Positions 1 through 6,230 of a DNA stretch of 10,033 bases are shown here, in pieces. The notes under the pieces are model-generated. The model did not search any database. It was not told the origin of the DNA and was given only the letters and a program-made list of their open reading frames with translations. Source of the DNA: Euryarchaeota archaeon UBA623 (GTDB lineage Archaea; Thermoplasmatota; Poseidoniia; Poseidoniales; Thalassarchaeaceae); the NCBI GenBank assembly GCA_002505325.1, contig DAUV01000103.1:1-10033 (forward strand), given 5' to 3'. The stretch's first letter is position 1, and every line of letters starts with the position of its first letter. A program made the position numbers and the translations under genes.

Positions 1-381
1 ATACCAATTGTATCCCATGAGATTGGTCCACTCAGCGAGGTGGCTGATTGTGTCTCGAGCCGGATCTATTGTGACTGAGATGATTACGACTTCATCAGAA
101 TATTCACCGAGGTTTTGGTCGATGTAGTCTAGGTTGGCCGAAATGACCAGGCATATATCGGGGCAAGAGGTATAGACGAATGCAACTACTACCACTTTAC
201 CTTCGTATTCAGAGAGAGTGAACGACTCCCCATTTTGGTCGAAGAGAGTGAAGTCGGGTGCTTCAGGCGGTTCCCTATACTCGACCCCGAATAAATCAAC
301 TCCATCATCGGATGCAATGCATCCTGGGAGGAGCAGGATGCAGGCAAGTAGGGGAGCAACTATTTCCTTGCGCATATTCAT
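1..381 (-). CDS. SCO1/SenC family copper chaperone lipoprotein (partial, C-terminus beyond left edge)
   Basis: Only the first 127 residues are in the window; the frame stays open to the left edge. Residues 1-21 form a lipoprotein signal peptide ending in LLPGC (lipid-modified Cys21). An acidic linker leads into a thioredoxin-like fold with PDFTLFDQNG (about 42-51), the strand GKVVVVAFVYTSC, and the family metal/redox motif CPDIC (Cys73, Cys77), then VISANLDYI and VIIISVTIDPARDT. SCO proteins bind copper through the two Cys plus a distal His and deliver it to the CuA site of haem-copper oxidases, or act as thiol reductases; the His would lie outside the window. The ATG at 381 overlaps the TGA of the upstream SCO gene (ATGA), which argues for translational coupling. 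An alternative ATG at 375 is two codons in. It is a paralog of the 378-1109 gene. The family call is strong; the exact target is unknown. Confidence 0.88.
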   Translation of the reverse strand, partial: MNMRKEIVAPLLACILLLPGCIASDDGVDLFGVEYREPPEAPDFTLFDQNGESFTLSEYEGKVVVVAFVYTSCPDICLVISANLDYIDQNLGEYSDEVVIISVTIDPARDTISHLAEWTNLMGYNWY

Positions 382-1109
382 TCCTCCAGCAACATGTAGA
401 TGTCTTCGAGGACCATCTCCGCATTCCAGTCAGCGTCGCCCCACCAGACCCTCTGACGCATCTGCTTGTCCACGATGATGGTCCCAGTCGTGTGGTTCAC
501 CCAGTAGGTAAGCGGATGGTGCATTATCTTGACATCGCCATCGGACTGCTGGGTCTCTAGCCCGCAGCCGTTGTCGTCGACAGCCTCTCCTTCAGGGGTG
601 CCAGAGCAGATATCGAAACCATCTGCCACTCCATCAGAGTCCTCATCGGACGCATAGGTCTTGAGACCGACATCGAAGTTCGACCAGACTCCCTCTATGT
701 CGGAGATGTCGCTGGCATTGGAAGTTGTAAGGTGAGGCCAGTCCAACCCTCTCTGCTCGGCGTAATTCGCTAGAACCGAGGAGTTGTCAACCCAAGGGTC
801 CACAGTAATCGACAGGATTGCGACCTCAGAACCGTAACTGTCTCCGAGCTGCTCAGAGATGAAGTCGAGATTGGCACTGACGATAGGACAGATGTCTGGG
901 CAGCGTGTGAACAGGAATGCGACTACAATCACTTTGCCTTGCAATTGAGACAGCGAGTAGTAGTCACCATTCTCGTCCATCAACACAAAGTCATCGACAG
1001 GCATCGGTGGGTCGATGTCCTCGCCGTAGAACACATCAGACTCCGTATTTCCAAGACATCCCGCCAGAACGACACTGACAGTCATCAGAATTGCTAGGAT
1101 TCGCCTCAC
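378..1109 (-). CDS. SCO1/SenC family copper chaperone lipoprotein with inserted calcium-loop segment
   Basis: This is a 243-residue protein with a lipoprotein signal peptide ending in VVLAGC (Cys18), so it is anchored outside the cytoplasmic membrane. The thioredoxin-like fold carries the copper motif CPDIC (Cys70, Cys74) and the distal histidine in MHHPLTYWV; His198 sits where SCO proteins have the third copper ligand, eleven residues before the G of the following turn. The known role of the family is copper delivery to CuA or thiol-disulfide chemistry. The odd part is residues about 153-192, between LKTYAS and VKIMHH: a DEDSDGVADGFDIC...GTPEGEAVDDNGC segment resembling a thrombospondin type 3 calcium repeat, with an extra Cys pair (Cys168, Cys182). 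The start is GTG, and the GTGA overlap with the upstream stop indicates coupling. The downstream gene is a second SCO, also coupled by a four-base overlap. Confidence 0.92.
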   Translation of the reverse strand: MRRILAILMTVSVVLAGCLGNTESDVFYGEDIDPPMPVDDFVLMDENGDYYSLSQLQGKVIVVAFLFTRCPDICPIVSANLDFISEQLGDSYGSEVAILSITVDPWVDNSSVLANYAEQRGLDWPHLTTSNASDISDIEGVWSNFDVGLKTYASDEDSDGVADGFDICSGTPEGEAVDDNGCGLETQQSDGDVKIMHHPLTYWVNHTTGTIIVDKQMRQRVWWGDADWNAEMVLEDIYMLLEE

Positions 1110-1663
1110 TCCTCCTCATCTCCCTTCACGTTGCGAATAACCCAAACAATTGCAGCGGCACCAGCCATTAGCACGGCAGCACTCAGAAGCATACTCGACA
1201 TATCGCCCTCTTCAGGTTCGCTCGGATCTGGGCCGAATACGAAGCCTTCAGGGGGCAAGGTCTCAGTGTGGTTGTCTAGCACTATGGTAAGGTCGATACT
1301 CTTCCACAGACTGCCATTCGAGTAGACTCTGACCTCGTACCCCCCTTCGCTCCAGTTGGCAGGTTCCAACCATAAATGGCACTCGTCTTCAGTGGATGAT
1401 GAATTTGAGGGGCCAGCGACACAATCCATCTCTTCCGTGCCGTCTCCATCACTGTCGATGACCACTCTTCGATTATAGTCAGCCGTATTGACGAAAATCA
1501 GAGTATCGTTCTGTATGACTTGCGCAGTATCTGGCTGGATTGACTCGTTGCGCATGATGAACGAGAACGTGTTAGCCCCATGAGCCGCTGCAGTTGGCAT
1601 CATCAGAATCAGAACGAGAATAGCGGCAAGCGCTTTCACACGCATCTGAATCAACTCAGTCAT
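1106..1663 (-). CDS. Membrane-anchored cupredoxin-like protein with predicted N-terminal histidine
   Basis: This encodes 185 residues from ATG 1663 (179 from the internal ATG at 1645, which gives the tidier signal peptide MRVKALAAIL...). A hydrophobic signal runs to PTAAA and is followed by His28, so signal peptidase cleavage after AAA would leave histidine as mature residue 1. A beta-rich domain follows with a cupredoxin-like pattern (FSFIMRNESIQPDT, NDTLIFVN), a DSDGDG calcium-type loop (about 70-75), a Cys pair (Cys81, Cys95), and VLDNHTETLPPEG (His132). A proline/acid linker and one C-terminal transmembrane helix (about 157-176) end in an acidic tail, so the domain faces outward. The type 1 copper ligands C..H..M are absent. 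The start overlaps the propeller gene by eight bases and its TGA overlaps the SCO start. It is a paralog of the 5502-6080 gene. A copper role is inferred from neighbours and His placement; I do not recognise a named family. Confidence 0.8.
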   Translation of the reverse strand: MTELIQMRVKALAAILVLILMMPTAAAHGANTFSFIMRNESIQPDTAQVIQNDTLIFVNTADYNRRVVIDSDGDGTEEMDCVAGPSNSSSTEDECHLWLEPANWSEGGYEVRVYSNGSLWKSIDLTIVLDNHTETLPPEGFVFGPDPSEPEEGDMSSMLLSAAVLMAGAAAIVWVIRNVKGDEEE

Positions 1664-3608
1664 CACTCGCCTCGGCCTGCCAGAGGGCCGGGTAGTTGTA
1701 GCGAGGGTCGTAGTCCTCGTCGAACTGCACGACGTAGATCCCACTGACCATCTCTGAGATTAGAACGAAGCCCCGTGGATCATATTGGAGGCCCCAGTCG
1801 AACGGTATCATGCATGATGCCCAACAATCGGCCATATCATATCCCATCGACTCGCTAGCGTTGTCAGTCCACTCGGGACCTGAAGGCAGGTAATATCCTA
1901 CAGTATGAGTGGGGGCGAGTTCAACTATCGCCGTGTATCCTCGATCAGGCTCAGGGTAGCCGTTCTCCCAGACCAACTCGTCCCATGAATGGCCATGATC
2001 GGTTAACCAAGCACCTGCATGATAGTGGGTCCAATAGGCGTGACCGTTGAGACCGACGTCACCATTGTGCGGGCTGTAGATGTAGCCGCCAGGGATGTAG
2101 TGCTGAGGATGGCTGCTACCGTTGGCAAGCATGCCTTGGCCCGGAAGTCTCCATTTGGAAACGAGGAACGGCTTGGTTGGATCGGTCGTATCAATAGTCC
2201 ATAGGTATCCTGTATGATTGTCGTTGGAGCCGTACTCAGGGGCGATGATTGTGTAATGCCTCCAGTTCTGACCATAGCTCGCATCTTCGGGCCCGGTTCC
2301 ACAGCTGGCAGGCCATTCTGACATAGGATCATATTCGCTGATACCATCGCAGACCAGATTCTTGAACGGAATTGCATAGTGGATGTTGCCGTTGCCCTGG
2401 CCAGCGTCGAGCCACTCTTCGGCAGACATGTCAGCATGCCCACCTCCATCGGGGCCATACCACCCACTGTCATCAGATGAGCACCCCAACCACCGACCTA
2501 TCTCTTGTGGCCAAGTAATGCCCATCGCGTCAGCCACCTGCGGTGGTTCAGTGACGTCCACAATCCTCAGACCAGCATCCCAGTAAGATGCAATCAGAAG
2601 TTTCTGCTTGGTCACAGGGTGGACGAAGAAGACGTGATCATGATTGAAAACCGAGCCGCCGCAGGTGGTCTGTCCTTCGGGAGTATAGGCTCCCCAGCGG
2701 AGTATCTCACGACTCGAGTTTTGCTGCTCGTCATTAGAAGTTGGATTCCATGATTCAAATCCCAGAGGGACGTAGAATACCTGAGTGCCTTTGACAGGAC
2801 CTCCGCCTGCAACCATTTCTGGATAGGGGTCAGCACCGAACAGGAATAGGTGACACTCCTCTCCGGACCACAGTGGATTGGCAGGATCCCAGTCGCAATA
2901 GACGTGTACATCTTGATTGTGGAAGCCGGCCGGAGGATTGTTCCACTCAGCGACCTTGATTGGACTGGTTTTGTCCCCTACATAGATGACGTCGAGGCGA
3001 TTCGTCCCACTATTGGCATCGTCGTCGTTAGGTATTGGGTCGAGCTCGCTGTTGGTAAGCTCATGGTTCACCAGCACCCAGTTGTTGTCGGGAGTGACTT
3101 TGATGTCTATCATCCGGGCAATCTCTGCGTAGTATGTTGAGAGCAATTGTATGTTGTTAGGGCTGCTGATGTCGAGAATCTCAAACTGATTGTAACTAGA
3201 GACATAAGCGTAGCAACCACCACTGCCGTCAGCGTAGATTTCGCAGTCCTCGTGGAAGTTGCCCTCGATGGCTATCTCCGAGTTGTCCCCTGGAGTCGGC
3301 GCGACGTTCTTCCATTCTGGATAGCAAGGCCGTCCGGCCGTGTTGTCCAAGGCTGCAGGAGGTTTGACCTCGCCATCGCAGTTGAGATTGTGGTAGTCTA
3401 TCAGATTGGCATTAGGAGTATACAGTCTGTGGGCCAACATGTCGTTGTGCGAGTGATTGGCGTCCTCGATCTCGATTACAGGGTCGACCCAAGTGTATCC
3501 ATCATCGGCCGAATCGCCTCCGGTGATGAATGAGAGGCATCCAGACAGCGGTGCTAGCACCATCAGCGCGACCATCATCAGCATCGGAGCGTTTCTCAGT
3601 CCGGACAT
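1656..3608 (-). CDS. LVIVD-type beta-propeller lipoprotein, histidine-rich
   Basis: This is a 650-residue lipoprotein: the signal peptide ends in LAPLSGC (Cys24). LVIVD-like blade signatures recur (FEILDISSPNNI, GLRIVDVTEPP, YLWTIDTTDPTKP, GIYVVQFDED), as expected of an extracytoplasmic beta-propeller. Many Cys occur in spaced pairs, suggesting disulfides. Histidine motifs shared with the paralog upstream are NHDH (about 323-325), NIHYAIP, HYIPGG, SPHNGD and HYHAG (about 528-530). Their conservation across paralogs suggests a metal or catalytic site, but this is inference; LVIVD proteins have no assigned general reaction. I chose ATG 3608 over a TTG fifteen bases further upstream because GAGG lies seven bases before it and the signal peptide fits. 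It lies 77 bases after the other propeller gene and overlaps the cupredoxin-like gene by eight bases, so it is in the copper-chaperone operon. Confidence 0.9.
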   Translation of the reverse strand: MSGLRNAPMLMMVALMVLAPLSGCLSFITGGDSADDGYTWVDPVIEIEDANHSHNDMLAHRLYTPNANLIDYHNLNCDGEVKPPAALDNTAGRPCYPEWKNVAPTPGDNSEIAIEGNFHEDCEIYADGSGGCYAYVSSYNQFEILDISSPNNIQLLSTYYAEIARMIDIKVTPDNNWVLVNHELTNSELDPIPNDDDANSGTNRLDVIYVGDKTSPIKVAEWNNPPAGFHNQDVHVYCDWDPANPLWSGEECHLFLFGADPYPEMVAGGGPVKGTQVFYVPLGFESWNPTSNDEQQNSSREILRWGAYTPEGQTTCGGSVFNHDHVFFVHPVTKQKLLIASYWDAGLRIVDVTEPPQVADAMGITWPQEIGRWLGCSSDDSGWYGPDGGGHADMSAEEWLDAGQGNGNIHYAIPFKNLVCDGISEYDPMSEWPASCGTGPEDASYGQNWRHYTIIAPEYGSNDNHTGYLWTIDTTDPTKPFLVSKWRLPGQGMLANGSSHPQHYIPGGYIYSPHNGDVGLNGHAYWTHYHAGAWLTDHGHSWDELVWENGYPEPDRGYTAIVELAPTHTVGYYLPSGPEWTDNASESMGYDMADCWASCMIPFDWGLQYDPRGFVLISEMVSGIYVVQFDEDYDPRYNYPALWQAEASDD

Positions 3609-3660
3609 GGGCAAGCCTCGCAATCGCCGACGAATACGGCCGGTTGTTCAATGCACCGGT

Positions 3661-3685
3661 CGCCCGAGCGCTACGCGCTTGGGCG
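3661..3685. repeat. GC-rich inverted repeat (hairpin A) directly after a stop codon
   Basis: The arms CGCCCGAGCGC (3661-3671) and GCGCTTGGGCG (3675-3685) pair over 11 positions around the loop TAC. One pair is G-T on the plus strand, which becomes A-C in the minus-strand transcript. The right arm touches the TAA stop of the propeller gene at 3686, so in the mRNA the hairpin begins immediately after the stop, in the 77-base gap before the next propeller gene. No T-run follows, so a classic intrinsic terminator is unlikely; a role in mRNA processing or stability, or a dispersed repeat, is possible. The layout is shared with hairpin B at 5468-5487 (CGCCC start, CTACG at the apex, GGGCG end). Confidence 0.7.
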
Positions 3686-5431
3686 TTATTGGTCCAATGG
3701 AATGCCGTATGGCTGGTCAATGTCCAGTTGAACGATGTAAAGTCCCGTGGTGATGCATGACAGGTAAGTGTAGCCTTTGTGGTACTCAGCGGCCCAGATG
3801 AATGGAGTCCATCCGAAGTCGTAGTACGCGCTATCTAACGGCTCGCCGTCAGCTCCGTGAGACAGGTGATAGCCAACGGTCGCAGACATGTGAACATCGG
3901 ACTTGTTGCCGTCCTCAAGTCCCTTTGCCATCAACGTCTCGATATCCATAACCCAGAGCCCCGCATGGTAGCTACTGAGGTAGATTCTACCGTCCCAAGC
4001 TCCACCATGGCTGTTATCGGGCAATCCAGGCAATCCGGTCTGGAAGATCTGAGTGTCGGCATTATGGGGGCTGAATAGCAACCACTCCTCTCCCCCGGGG
4101 ATGTGGTGATCGAGTGCGAACGGGTTCTCCCATCCATGGATTAGTTGAGGCATGAAGCGAACGTTTCCGTTTACCTCCTCATACGGAGTCGTGTCAAGCA
4201 AATAGGCCATGCCGGTGCCAACAGTGGTCTCAAGGACCTCAGTAGCGAGAATGGTCAGGTGCATCTTGCCTGGAGGATATCCGAGGTGCGAGGCGTCGAC
4301 CATGTCGTCAATCGGCTCGGCGTAGTGTATGTAGGACGCCCGACCGCCGTTTTCGTTGCCAGTGCAGCCGCAGTCAATCTCGCCGTCGCCGTCGAAGTCT
4401 TCAAACTCCATCCACTGCCCTACTTCTGGAGCTCTCCAAGTACAACCAGCCTGTGTGCCTCCTGAGAGTCTGCATAATGATCCGTGCCACATGTACTCGA
4501 CGAGATCTTTGTTGGGGTGTGGGACATCAGAGACGTCGAAGATCCTCAGGCCGGCCTCCCAGTACGCTCCGTAGACGTAGGTTCTACCGAAGCGCGGGTC
4601 GTTGGAATCTTCTCCCGGCCAGGTCTGCACGGTCATGTCATGGATGTATATCCAACCGCCCAGAGTAGACTCCCAACTTACTTCAGCCTCACCTACCTTG
4701 ACAATTCGCGGCAGGTCGCCGTAGCCAGCGAAGTTCAGGTGGGCAACAGTGATGCCTCCGCAAGCATCACCTTGGCCAACGTCACAGGATTCGTAGTCAG
4801 GGTTGGCGACGAAGATGTACCACTCGTTGTCTATCATATGAGCGTAGAGGTTGTGCGGCCCACTTGGGTGGTCGACGTCGTACCACGCATCAACGAAACT
4901 AGGATCAGTCTTGTCGGTGACATCCACTAGGGTAACAGTGACTTGTGCAGGGTCTTCCCAGTTGCCCACATTTGGATCCGCAGCCCCAGGGTCAACTATC
5001 TGGTTCTGCACTATGACGTACTCTCGCCCGTTGTACTCGAGGTACTTGACATCAAGGACTTGTGTATTCGGGTCATAGTACACGCCAGTAACCGTGGTGT
5101 TTGAGGGATCGGTGACATCGACGATATGCATCTCAGTCCATCCGGCGATATATGCGTAGGTCTTACCATCAGGAGATTCTGCGACCTGAATTTCGGCGTT
5201 ACCCGGGGCTGTCAGTTCGTTGAACGAGACAGGCTGAATATTATCGGTATACATCATGTGCTGGCTTGCATTCCTGTGGTCATGCTCCTCATCCTGCATC
5301 AGTGGATCGAGCATCATGCTAGAACTCGCACCGTCATCATCTGCCACGTCTGACATCATCATCACAGCAGTTGCAGCTGCTACTACACAGACAGCAAGTC
5401 CGATGGCCAGAATGGTGCGTTGCGAATCCAC
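3686..5431 (-). CDS. Membrane-anchored LVIVD-type beta-propeller protein, histidine-rich
   Basis: This is a 581-residue protein. Residues about 7-26 form a hydrophobic N-terminal anchor, followed by an acidic, Met/His-rich stretch (EEHDHRNASQHMM, about 48-60). The rest is an LVIVD-type propeller with blade signatures MHIVDVTDPSN, VTLVDVTDKTDP, GLRIFDVSDVP, YLLDTTPY, GLWVMDIETL and GLYIVQLDID. Shared with the downstream paralog are IHD (His264), IHYAEP (His369), HHIPGG (442-443), SPHNAD (His456) and SSYHAGLW (His489). A DFDGDGEIDCGC loop (about 345-356) looks calcium-binding. Cys pairs imply an oxidising, extracytoplasmic location. The start is GTG 5431, because an in-frame TGA lies only eight codons upstream and no better codon lies between. 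It is the first gene of the minus-strand cluster and diverges from the 5502 gene. The function is not established; a copper-dependent enzyme or sensor is a hypothesis from the context. Confidence 0.9.
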   Translation of the reverse strand: MDSQRTILAIGLAVCVVAAATAVMMMSDVADDDGASSSMMLDPLMQDEEHDHRNASQHMMYTDNIQPVSFNELTAPGNAEIQVAESPDGKTYAYIAGWTEMHIVDVTDPSNTTVTGVYYDPNTQVLDVKYLEYNGREYVIVQNQIVDPGAADPNVGNWEDPAQVTVTLVDVTDKTDPSFVDAWYDVDHPSGPHNLYAHMIDNEWYIFVANPDYESCDVGQGDACGGITVAHLNFAGYGDLPRIVKVGEAEVSWESTLGGWIYIHDMTVQTWPGEDSNDPRFGRTYVYGAYWEAGLRIFDVSDVPHPNKDLVEYMWHGSLCRLSGGTQAGCTWRAPEVGQWMEFEDFDGDGEIDCGCTGNENGGRASYIHYAEPIDDMVDASHLGYPPGKMHLTILATEVLETTVGTGMAYLLDTTPYEEVNGNVRFMPQLIHGWENPFALDHHIPGGEEWLLFSPHNADTQIFQTGLPGLPDNSHGGAWDGRIYLSSYHAGLWVMDIETLMAKGLEDGNKSDVHMSATVGYHLSHGADGEPLDSAYYDFGWTPFIWAAEYHKGYTYLSCITTGLYIVQLDIDQPYGIPLDQ

Positions 5432-5467
5432 TGGTCGCCGCGAGCCTGCCGGTCATGTTGAAGCCAT

Positions 5468-5487
5468 CGCCCCGCTACGGCGGGGCG
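5468..5487. repeat. Perfect GC-rich hairpin (hairpin B) in the divergent intergenic region
   Basis: The arms CGCCCCGC (5468-5475) and GCGGGGCG (5480-5487) are perfectly complementary over 8 bp around the loop TACG. In a plus-strand transcript this is C(UACG)G, the very stable UNCG-type tetraloop. It sits in the 70 bases between the divergent starts at 5431 and 5502, just upstream of the plus gene. No A/T-rich TATA-like box is visible in those 70 bases, so the palindrome could be a regulator site, a leader hairpin, or a dispersed repeat related to hairpin A. Confidence 0.75.
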
Positions 5488-5492
5488 TGCGC

Positions 5493-5496
5493 GGAG
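5493..5496 (+). promoter_or_regulatory. Shine-Dalgarno-like GGAG supporting the ATG at 5502
   Basis: GGAG lies five bases before the ATG at 5502. The alternative GTG at 5487 would give a signal peptide with an arginine in its n-region (MRGVCMLTV...), but it abuts hairpin B and has no well-spaced ribosome site. This favours the ATG moderately. Confidence 0.45.
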
Positions 5497-5501
5497 TCTG
5501 T

Positions 5502-6080
5502 ATGTTGACAGTCGGACTGTCACTACTGCTGCTGGCCACCCCAGCCACTGCTCACGACACCAAGGAGTACACCATGCTTCTAAAGGAGGATGGTGTGACT
5601 CCAGACGGAGTTTCTTCAGGTGTTTTGGTCTCCACAGACTCGTTGTTCTTCTACAATGTTGACAGCCGCGCAGAGGCCATTCACAGAGTCCTAATCGATG
5701 CTGATGGGGATGGGGTGTTTGAGGGTGTGGATGACATGGCTACGGCCTGGCTCTCTCCCTCGTGCGAGCTGAACGAGACTGGTGACAGGGCAGATCCAGA
5801 TTGCGAGGTGACCGAACTGGTACTACTCGACCCATCGAACGGCCTGCTTCCCGGAAATATCTCGATGCTGCATCAGATCGAGCACAACCAGTCCATGGTC
5901 GAGTTTGCCTTCACCGTCAGCTTCTCTGTAGACCAACACACGGTACTGGACAATCTTCCGACCGGACCTGAGGGGGAGCAGTCAGGGGGCAACGACCTCC
6001 TCGCACTGGTCCTGATGACTTCATTGGCTGGGATAGTGATTCTCCTGCCTAGACTGATGGGCTCAATCGAGGATGAGTGA
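5502..6080 (+). CDS. Membrane-anchored cupredoxin-like protein with predicted N-terminal histidine (paralog of 1106-1663)
   Basis: This is a 192-residue protein. A short signal peptide ends in ATPATA, followed by His18, so cleavage at the AxA site would expose histidine as mature residue 1. It aligns along its length with the 1106-1663 product: SLFFYN versus TLIFVN, RVLIDADGDG versus RVVIDSDGDG, a Cys pair (Cys88, Cys101), VDQHT (His146) versus LDNHT, then a linker and one C-terminal transmembrane helix (about 166-183) with an acidic tail. It also has His61 where a cupredoxin would carry its first copper His, plus His124 and His128; the other paralog has Arg at the His61 position. No C..H..M type 1 site is present. 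It is transcribed away from the copper-chaperone cluster, 70 bases from the first propeller gene. A copper-binding function is inferred, not shown. A GTG start at 5487 is possible. Confidence 0.78.
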   Translation: MLTVGLSLLLLATPATAHDTKEYTMLLKEDGVTPDGVSSGVLVSTDSLFFYNVDSRAEAIHRVLIDADGDGVFEGVDDMATAWLSPSCELNETGDRADPDCEVTELVLLDPSNGLLPGNISMLHQIEHNQSMVEFAFTVSFSVDQHTVLDNLPTGPEGEQSGGNDLLALVLMTSLAGIVILLPRLMGSIEDE

Positions 6081-6130
6081 GTATCGGACGACGGTTGCAC
6101 TCAAGAACTCCAGCCGATTCGAACTGTCAA

Positions 6131-6207
6131 GGGCGCTTAGCTCAGCTTGGAAGAGCACCTGGTTTGCAACCAGGTGGCCGGGGGTTCAAATCCCCCAGCG
6201 TCCACCA
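6131..6207 (+). tRNA. tRNA-Ala (anticodon UGC), CCA end encoded
   Basis: The cloverleaf can be folded by eye. The acceptor stem GGGCGCT pairs with AGCGTCC (one G-U). The D-arm GCTC/GAGC follows. The anticodon stem CCTGG/CCAGG encloses the loop TTTGCAA with anticodon TGC, and the T-arm GGGGG/CCCCC encloses TTCAAAT. The discriminator is A and is followed directly by CCA (6205-6207). There is no intron. It lies 50 bases after the cupredoxin-like gene and is convergent with the TFB gene. Confidence 0.96.
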
Positions 6208-6230
6208 TTGAACTCAATCAAATACACTCA

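Noticed and set aside
1106..1663. Type 1 blue copper (plastocyanin-like) site
   Set aside because: The fold pattern suggests a cupredoxin, but the C..H..M ligand group is absent and the first ligand His is replaced by Arg; only an alternative copper site is possible.
1664..1744. Extension of the cupredoxin-like gene upstream to 1744
   Set aside because: The extra residues are Ser/Thr/Arg-rich, overlap the propeller C-terminus in another frame, and would place the signal peptide internally. The start at 1663 (or 1645) gives a normal signal peptide.
2003..2473. Separate 156-codon minus-strand gene inside the propeller lipoprotein gene
   Set aside because: It is an out-of-frame shadow of a long, motif-bearing gene, with no ribosome site or recognisable domain.
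3661..3685. Hairpin A as an intrinsic transcription terminator
   Set aside because: No T-run follows the stem on the minus strand, and the next gene in the same direction starts 52 bases later with a good ribosome site, so transcription probably continues.
5256..5501. Extension of the plus-strand cupredoxin-like gene upstream to 5256
   Set aside because: It would overlap the start of the divergent propeller gene for about 176 bases and bury the signal peptide; ATG 5502 has a GGAG at fitting distance.
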